NCBI RefSeq assembly: GCF_025024155.1
Contig: NW_026251731.1
Span: 62,001 to 126,000, forward strand
Origin: Gamsiella multidivaricata
Taxonomy: Eukaryota; Mortierellomycota; Mortierellomycetes; Mortierellales; Mortierellaceae
Direction of reading: 5' to 3'
Length of the DNA stretch: 64,000 bases
Shown piece after piece: positions 56,901-64,000 of the stretch. Numbering within the stretch: the first letter of the stretch is position 1; each line of letters starts with the position of its first letter. Under the pieces are notes generated by a model that was given only the letters and a program-made list of their open reading frames with translations, had not been told where the DNA came from and did no database searches. The position numbers and the translations under genes were made by a program.

Positions 56901-58217
56901 GCGGTGATGGCGGCTGTGGTAAGCGCGACCCAAGGCCAGACTTCAACATAGCTGGAGACTCAACTGTCCTATATCGAATGGAAGAATGCGAGGAACGGAG
57001 GCGGATGATCTGATCCTTGCGAGTACTATTGACATCAAAACAATAAGTAAGGTAGGCTGTGAGACGATTGCCGATGCCAAGTCCTAAATGCCGCGCGATA
57101 TTGAACAGAAATATAGCATACCTTGGTTGCAGTTGTGCGCGAAAATCCTTGTTCTCCTAGTACATGGCACAAAGATCCTTGAGTCGTTTGTAAAGCTCAC
57201 TGTAGGACGAGACGTTGGACAAAGGACGAGGATCACTGACAGGCGTCTGTTGGAGATCAACAAAGACTCTGAGTGCAAGTTCAAGTGTTCTGTTGTCTGT
57301 GTTTTTTAAAACGACCTTGGAGTCTTCCAAATATGCATTCACCGTCTGTCGCACATATGCAAAAATAGGGTAAAAAAAAGTAGAAAAAAATATATATTAG
57401 TTAAATGGCTCAGCCTCGCTCCTTAATACTTTGATCATTGATATTTACCTTGTTTCTTGATCGTCTTGATAATCGAAAAGTTGGTCGCCGGTCCAAGAGA
57501 GTAGATATTTTTTCCGTAGTCGTTGTTGGAGGCAACAGCGAGGGCCGTGAGTTGGATCCTGGACACACCGAGAACCTCACAGATATCCGATATCTTGTAG
57601 ATCAGAATCAAGTTCTTTGAAATCGGGCGCCACAGGGTTGACACGGATGGGTACGCGAGCATATCGCTGTCCGCAGACACGACAATATCGTCAGATCTGC
57701 AATCTCGAGCGATCACAACATCAGCTTCCGTCTCGCATCGCTGAATGTTCCGCCCCTCGTCCTGCATATACTTGACAAATGCATCACGGATGGGCAGGGA
57801 CCAATAGAAGGAGGACGCAAGGCTGGTCCAGGCATCGGCAAAGTGTCGCTTACGGACCTTGAGGTTGTTATCGATCCGTCTTTGTAGTTCATCCACACTT
57901 TCTTTGCATCGCTTAGTGGTCTTCTCCCGAGCTTCTTGGCGGATCTGAGCAGTGAACTCCTTCACCTCTGCCTGGACTCCGTCGACGTAGATAATGATAT
58001 TTTCCTTGGTCCCGAACCGCATAACATCCAGCTCTAGGATCGTATGGGCCACCTCGATGGAGTTTCGTGTATAAGCATTCCTGATGACTGAAAAGCGAGA
58101 GAGAAGGTCGAATCTTCTGGTGGCGGTGCTCGAGGTTGTTGACGCGGCTGATGGTTAAAGTACAGAGGGTTGGTAACCCTTCTTACGAAGAAAGGCGTAC
58201 CAGCCATTAAGACCCAT
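53976..58217 (-). pseudogene. XPG/FEN1-like plus TnpB/Fanzor-like nuclease fusion, degraded
   Basis: One minus-strand gene with several exons. It starts MGLNGWYAFLRKKGYQP, the N-terminal motif of XPG/FEN1 nucleases. It goes on through NIIIYVDGVQAEVK and CETEADVVIARDC ... DIVVSADSDMLAY (XPG internal nuclease region) and a helix-hairpin-like stretch (LGVSRIQLTALAVASNNDYG). A Pro/Ser-rich linker contains HRYSFKTRTG and KPKPKPKTK-type repeats. The C-terminal half has DIKILTLDARQAFVVGTYA, like RuvC motif I of TnpB. It ends with YIVVGLNEFYTS, then CHRFVAQVTLRELFCPYCG and HRDVMAAENM, the zinc-ribbon and RuvC-III pattern of TnpB/Fanzor. Breaks: in-frame TAA at 58157-58155, TAG at 57159-57157, TGA at 56154-56152, and a frameshift near 54318 that removes part of the first Cys pair. 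The second RuvC acidic residue was not located. Confidence 0.75.
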
Positions 58218-58400
58218 CACTTCCTGTACGTCGAGTGGTGCGATGAGAGAGCTGCTGTCGAATGTGTAGTGTTTAGCTGAAGTAATGTGATCGATTCAAT
58301 GGAAAAGAGGTCGGATGTCGGGAATCTGCAAGACGATGAGGTTATGAGGTTTAAAGTAAGGAAGGAAAACGAGTGATCAGTGCTGTAACGCGTGGGTTCA

Positions 58401-58624
58401 TGCCAGAGTTTAACTCTGATTGGCATTGTCATGTGACGCTAGACGCGTCTTAGATTGAATCAACGTCGCCCTCATCACAGAAAGCTCCATGATGTAAAGA
58501 TGAGCAAAGGCAGCACCGGAACGTCTAGAACCATGGAACCATGGATTTCTAATCTGGATCTTTATTCGTCTGATATATAAGGAAGGACAGACTATGTAGT
58601 TGGACCACAGTTCATATACTCACG
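58401..58624 (+). repeat. LTR-like repeat, copy 2 (partial)
   Basis: It starts TGCCAGAGTTTAACTCTG and matches the reverse complement of 30628-30853 closely, including the TATATAAGGAAGGACAG segment. The match ends at about 58624, so the last 95 bp present in copy 1 are missing. It lies just upstream of the XPG/TnpB-like pseudogene. Confidence 0.7.
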
Positions 58625-59072
58625 GGATTTAACAGGTCTCGCGTTTGGATATAACGTCCGCGCACATACCACCTTATTTCGAATAAGGTTCGCGTAACAC
58701 GTTTCAGGTCACCCCAAGCCGAAAGACCGCATCGTGCTGCTTTATTTCTTCGATAGCTTTCGCCTTTCCGTATATTATCGCCCACCCTTGCATCCGCCTC
58801 TAGCTTGGCTATATATTTAGTCATCGTCCAACGACGCCTCCGTTCCTTGATGACTTCAATGTCACAGGAGTCGTGTCTAATCCAGCGATTAATCCAGCGA
58901 TCACAGTAGAGCAGATATCCTTGGGGAAGTAACTATATGTCCCGCAGAGCCTAGGGATAAGGTGAGACAGGTTCTTGACAGGCTCGGTATAGTACGACCG
59001 GGATATGCTGAAGTGAAGGCGTTTGGTATCGCCGATCTTGTTGTATACCATACTGACAGGTGCTAGTTGCAA
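58612..59072 (-). pseudogene. Relic coding sequence of unknown type
   Basis: Two short minus-strand frames (59072-58821 and 58824-58612) overlap by four bases and look like one former protein broken by a frameshift. They contain LHFSISRSYYTEPVKNL, SYFPKDICSTVIAGLIAGLD and a basic part, GESYRRNKAARCGLSAWG. The family was not recognised. The second frame runs into the LTR-like copy. Confidence 0.3.
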
Positions 59073-61222
59073 GGCAAGATCGTGGTATGCGCTCCTAAAA
59101 CTCGGATATTACTCGGGACATACCTCGCATCTGTAGATAACATCATGTCGCTGCCTCGAAAATATGGATAATGGAAATTTGAGTGCAAATGGAGTAGAGC
59201 ATTATAAGGTCACGACCCAAATTACCTTGTAACGCAAGCAAATGACAATTGTTAGCAAAAGGAATGTAAGTTCTGTGAGGTTCAAAGTAAAATGCAACTG
59301 CGCAGTATGTTAACTCTCATAGTCGTATCCAGGATTTAGATTGCACTCTCGACAGGAATGGCAAGCATAAAGCTATCACGAGAGTATTGCCTGGGCGGCG
59401 TGGCGTTCGTACGCTGCACTTATTTGCAAGACGGTTACTAGTTTCGAGACCCTTGAAAAAGGAAACAGATCCCGATCCCATCCATGCAGCTTATCGCCTT
59501 TGTGCTCTGGGGCTAATATTCCAGACGTGTTGTTGAGCCCTATCGGTAGATCGATAGCACAGAACTGGCTACATCTACATTGGATGCTGTAGACTGCGAA
59601 TTGAGTCCTCTTTGCATACTAAAAGAATTTAGTCTCTGAATCTACGTTATTGAGGCCAGTCGCGTGAAAGATCGAGTCGGAAGTATTTCATCGCTATAGA
59701 TAGTATATATATGTTGATGTTTCTGTAGCTCTAAGGTGAGGAGAGGCCACCTAGACACACTTAAAAACACAGAAAGGAATACGCGTAACGCTGCGTATGT
59801 TAATAACAATGCAAACAATCGCCTGCATTCCTGTTCTCGACATACTCAGCTTGATTGATTGCTCGGCATTAATGAGTGCGGATGGTGGCGACCCTAGAAC
59901 TCAAAATGTCGTCAGGGCGAAAGACGCACTGATAACCAAGGGGCTGTTAGCAGGGCCCTAGTCAGCATGTTCTGCTGATCTCACACATCAGAGTGAACGA
60001 GATAACCGTGATGGTACCTACAGCAAAGATTTGTCGCAATGTCGCCTGTGTTTGAGATGTCATGTACATGAATGATTTGATTATTCATTATTAGATCCCA
60101 CGTTGACAACATGAGTGAACCTGCCAATGCCATGGATTATATGATTAGTCATTGTAGAAGCAAGAATGAGTCCAGCTCCTCATGGAAAAAATCATTCCTA
60201 TTAATTGTCCCTGCAAAGTTGAATGATTCTGATTACATGAGCCATTTTCTCCGCCATGGATCGGACCAGACTTTTGAGTTTCGATGTAGTGCAACTCAGA
60301 CGAAGGAGCAGAGCCTACCAGTGTTTTTTAACCAGTGATTATATCCATCTCCGAGAATGCTGGCCTCGTATAATTAGATGCAATTGAAGCACCTTCTGTT
60401 CAAACCAAAACCTGTAAAATTGTTTTTGACTAGGATGATCAGTATAAAACATTTTAAAACCAGCACCACGTTCATGATATAAACAGCAATCATGCGGTGC
60501 ATTTTTATTGTCTCACAGAGTCTACAGACCAAATTCTGAAAGTTCGCCGCCAGTCGCCACTGCAGTGGACATAGGACTATCCTACAGCGAAAACAAGTGT
60601 CGTATAGAATAGTGAGCATGGTTCGACGTAGATACAATATAGAATAATTTATGTCTTCAACGGCCATGTAGATCTTAAGTGATATAAAATTAAAAGCCTC
60701 GCTATTTATGCCCATAAGAGAGATAAAGAGCACTGTCCCAAAGAAACTATTCGCGATCTCACACATGGAAAACTTCGCTGAGTCAATTCTTCGAACGAAA
60801 AAGAGAGAGAGTTATAATATTACGAGGGTAGATTAAAAAAGCCAAAATAATAATAAATGCTGCAGAGCAAAAATACAATAGCAGTGCCCAGCGCCTCGGG
60901 TATGTTGAGTCGAGACAAGACAGGCAGAACCTACAGCATGCGAGTTACTTGTGGTACCTATCCTAGAGTACTGGCCATTTACTTTGGCTCCTCACTACTG
61001 AATATCCTCGGTAGTATACCCCGCTACCGCGTGTCTCTAGTATTTTGAGGGTTCGTAAAAACCCCCGTTCTCACTGTCTAACGTCCTCAACATTTTCAAG
61101 AGCCAAAACGTTACCCACGATTAGGAGTTCTCATTGCAGATATTATCTTATTGCAGATATTATCTTATTGCTATTTCTTGTGGGCCTCATGTTACAATGT
61201 TCTTATTGTGTGAGGCAAGAAC
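59073..61222. other. Gene-poor stretch of 2.1 kb
   Basis: No gene recognised. The longest frame (60374-60766, minus) is hydrophobic but has no motif. A short direct repeat TTATTGCAGATATTATC occurs twice in tandem near 61140-61170. The sequence is relatively A/T-rich compared with the coding parts. Confidence 0.45.
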
Positions 61223-64000
61223 TCAAATTTCACCCGTTTGCTTCGCCAGTCTCCAAAACAGCGACTCTTCCTTCCTCTTCAGCAAAGCCCCCGGTGCCTC
61301 AAACTCCTGCACCCTTCCTTTCTCCAGTACCAAGATCTTATCGCTATCCATAATCGTCTTGATCCGATGCGCGATCGTCAGCACCGTCCGGTCCTTGAAC
61401 TCTTCCCGAATCGTCCTCTGAATCAACTCGTCTGTCTCCACATCCACCGCTGCCGTTGCCTCATCCAGGATCAAAATCTTGGTCTTCCGGAGCAACGCAC
61501 GGGCCAAGCAGATTAGTGATCGTTGACCAACTGAAAAATTCTCTCCGTTTTGTGCGACCTCATACGAGAGCCCACCCGGCATGGACGAGATGTAATCCTT
61601 CAAGTGCGCACGATCCAAGGCCGTCCACAACTCGGTATCTCTCATCTCGCTGAACGGATCCAGGTTCTCGCGGATGGTGCCGGCAAAGAGCGTAGGGTCC
61701 TGTGGGATAATCGCTAGATGCCTGCGCAGGTCCCGTAAACCTAGCGTTGAAATGTCGATTCCATCAATCGTAATCGACCCGCCATCACCAGACGCAGAGA
61801 TTGCAGAGAGATGCTGGTCCTCCGGAGGTTTGGTGTCTTCTGCTTGATCACTAGCATACGCCCAGTAACTGTCTGCAGCCTCAATGATCCGGAACAGCGC
61901 CAGCGTGAGCGACGACTTGCCTGCACCTGTTCGACCGACGATCCCAACTTTTTCGCCGGGCTGCACATCAAATGACACATTTTTGAGCACCAAGTTCAGC
62001 CCCTCGCGGTACCTCGCCGAATAGTTTTTGAAAACAATATGTCCCTGATTTGGCCATGACTCAGGAACCCTCACGCCTGTGACCAATGGCGCCTCGGTGT
62101 TCCTGACCGAGTACTCGTGCACTCTCTCGACTGAGACCAGATCACTCTGGAACCGTGTAAAGATCCTCAGTAGCCATGTGACATGGTCGACCAGAACCAG
62201 TGTAAAGCTGAGCGCCAATCCGACCAAACTGGCTGAGAGATGATCCTTGTTCAAGACTGCCAACAATGCAGACATGAAGACCACGAACGTTGTCAGCAGC
62301 TCCAGACGATATTGCATCCATCGATTGGTCATGGACCATGCAAAGAACGCATTCGCATACTTGTCCACCTGCTCGGCATTCTCGTTAATAAACCGCTGCT
62401 GCAGCTTCATCGCTCGGATAGAAGTCGCGCCGTGCAGAGATTCGGAGAAATGCTGATAGATCGGGGACTTTGTGACGGACTCTAGGCGCTTGAGGATGTT
62501 GGACGTGCGAGAGTAGTACTTTTGAACAGCCCAGTAGAAAAGCGCCAGTGGGGGTATTGAGAGCATGAAGGCTGGAGTCGCAAAGGAGATGATCACAAGG
62601 TTACCGATCAGGTTGCAGGCGCTGAGGATTGTTTGGTGCAGTGAGAAAGGGATAGATTCATCGATTCCTGCTACATCTGAAGAAAACCGGTTCAAGATGC
62701 GTCCCTGTCTATGAGAGTGATTATATCATTCGAAAGTGTAAAAAAATATATCAGTGGGGGTCGTTTTAGAAAATATCAAAGCAAAGTACACGCGAAAGAA
62801 AAGGGAAGGACATACGGAATCGAGTCAAAGAAAGACATGGGCAACCGCATAACACGTTCGAGCGCATCATTATGCAGTACTATTGAGGCCTGAGTGCACG
62901 CCGTCACCTTGAAGACATAGGTCAGGCATGTGTCCGCTGCCACGTAGGCCAGTACCAATAACGCATAGATACCCAAGAAATAGGAAGTCGACTGGTTTGT
63001 CGAACTTGACAAGCGGATCCAATGCTCAAGCCACAAAGGAACGCTCAGCTGGAAGCACTCCCAGATAATGAACAAAATCATTGTGACCGTAAAGTAACAG
63101 TAGGTCCTGAGAACGTAAGAACATTGTATGCGCATTGGTTAGTGAACAACCAAAGAGTCTCATCAATAAAGAAGATAGTAAGCGAGCTAGACATACATAG
63201 CCTTGCAGTAGGTGGCGAAGGTTTTCCATTGAACGGTGACGCCCTGGACGTGCTCCTCCGCGATCAGCTCGCCACCACTTTTTCCTTTAGCATCCTTGGC
63301 CTCGACCGCCACCACAGTTCCAGTCTCCGCCTCTCCATCCGATGTGGTTATTAAATTCGAACTCGAAGTTGGCGTGGAAACAGAGGTAGAGGAGTCCAGG
63401 TTCATGGTCTTGTCCATCAACGCGTCGTCAGCCTTGGACGTCTTGCCGGTCTTCGATGTTGCTTTCTTGGGGTTTTCTGCAACGGAGAAGTCCTTGATGA
63501 GATAATAGAATGCATCCCGAGCACTCATTAACGCGCGGTAGTCGCCAGCCTCAGTAATCCGTCCATTCTTGACAACTAGGATATGATCCACCTGCTCAAG
63601 GTGGTGAATACCATGAGTGACAATAACACGTGTCTTGTGGCTCAACATTCCTTTAGGACCGATAAGATGTTCCCAGAGATGTTGATCGACATGGGCATCG
63701 ACAGCGCTGAGCGGATCGTCGAGCAAATATATGTCCGCATCCTGATATACAGCACGAGCAAGTGAGATGCGCTGCTTCTGGCCTCCAGACAAGTTGATGC
63801 CGCGCTCTCCAATCTCTGTCAAATCTTTTGCGACGAGAATTTCGATATCGGGCAGCAATCCACAGGCGTTCAGGATACGGTCGTATTTCTGCTGGTCAAA
63901 GGGCTTGCCAAAAACGATGTTCTCCCTTAAGGTCGCGTTTACGATCCAAGCCTGCTGGGGAACGTATGCAATCGAACCAAACACCTTGACCGAGCCGTGG
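61223..64000 (-). CDS. ABCC-type ABC transporter, second copy (5' end outside window)
   Basis: The C-terminal two-thirds of an MRP-like exporter closely related to the gene at 9564-15196. Three exons are visible: from the right edge to about 63196, about 63107-62818, and about 62708-61223. NBD1 begins at the edge (VFGSIAYVPQQAWIVNATLR), with signature LSGGQKQR and Walker B YLLDDPLSAVDAHV. After a Ser/Thr/Lys-rich linker come the second membrane domain (ILNRFSSDVAGIDES) and NBD2 with Walker A GRTGAGKSS, signature FSVGQRSL and Walker B ILILDEATAAVD. It ends SLFWRLAKQTGEI, nearly as in the first copy (SLFYSLARQAGEI). Intron positions in the second half match those of the first copy. Walker A of NBD1 and the first membrane domain lie beyond position 64000. 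Confidence 0.95.

Noticed and set aside
58155..58170. A 16-base intron (GTACTTTAACCATCAG) that would remove the first stop of the XPG/TnpB-like gene
   Set aside because: Too short for spliceosomal splicing; a nonsense change or the longer in-phase intron is more likely.
60374..60766. A 130-residue hydrophobic minus-strand frame
   Set aside because: A/T-rich sequence easily gives hydrophobic frames; no family resemblance and no supporting context.
1..64000. tRNA genes and CRISPR arrays
   Set aside because: I looked for B-box-like GGTTCGAAT motifs with an A-box at the right distance and for regularly spaced short repeats; none was convincing. The TTCGAATCC at about 10289 lacks the rest of a tRNA.

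Overview
This is a eukaryotic nuclear window from a fungus, most likely an early-diverging one of the Mucoromycota or Mortierellomycota type. The genes have many short GT-AG introns (about 60-430 bp). Upstream regions are rich in T and C, and homopolymer runs are common. The gene set is typical of a fungus: a CTF18 clamp loader, an ECM3/PIN-type carrier, ABCC transporters, an SNG1-type DUF3533 protein and U1-70K. It is mixed with Tc1/mariner elements, a Ty3/gypsy element and lineage-specific repeated genes. No prokaryotic operon signals, CRISPR arrays or tRNA genes were seen. The species is an inference. Exon joins were worked out by hand from reading frames and splice sites.

Left arm (1-19 kb), ordinary gene-dense chromosome: the 3' part of CTF18 (+), an ECM3-like membrane transporter (+), a short-chain dehydrogenase (+), a full-length ABCC transporter of 1591 codons (+), a possible AIRIM/C1orf109-like ribosome-maturation factor (+) and a tetraspanin-like protein with a long Gln/Ser-rich N-terminus (-).

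Accessory region (19.6-36 kb): first comes an intact three-exon gene derived from a pogo/Tigger transposase (-). Its catalytic residues look eroded and it has a Gln-rich N-terminal extension. A tandem array of 41-bp units lies just upstream of it. Beyond the array are two small Pro/Gln-rich genes (+) that look like tandem paralogues. A nested transposon cluster follows. A decayed Ty3/gypsy element was entered by a Tc1 element (B), which was itself entered by a second, more intact Tc1 element (A). A third Tc1 element (C) and a solo LTR-like repeat lie to the right. The region ends with a pseudogene carrying a PD-x14-ExK nuclease-like motif and a 66-bp fragment of large-subunit rRNA.

Right arm (36-64 kb): a DUF3533/SNG1-type membrane protein (-), a gene-poor stretch of 3.8 kb, a large MIT-domain-like protein (+), two tandem 5'-truncated TRP-like channel copies (-), a probably mitochondrial threonyl-tRNA synthetase (-) and U1-70K (-). 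Next is a 4.2-kb degraded gene (-) whose translation starts like an XPG/FEN1 nuclease and ends like a TnpB/Fanzor RuvC plus zinc-ribbon nuclease. This is the most unusual object in the window. It is followed by a second LTR-like copy, relic coding sequence, about 2 kb without genes, and a second ABCC transporter (-) that runs off the right edge.

The conserved genes show no functional cluster. The main story is a housekeeping backbone interrupted by mobile elements and by genes that were derived from, or resemble, mobile-element nucleases.
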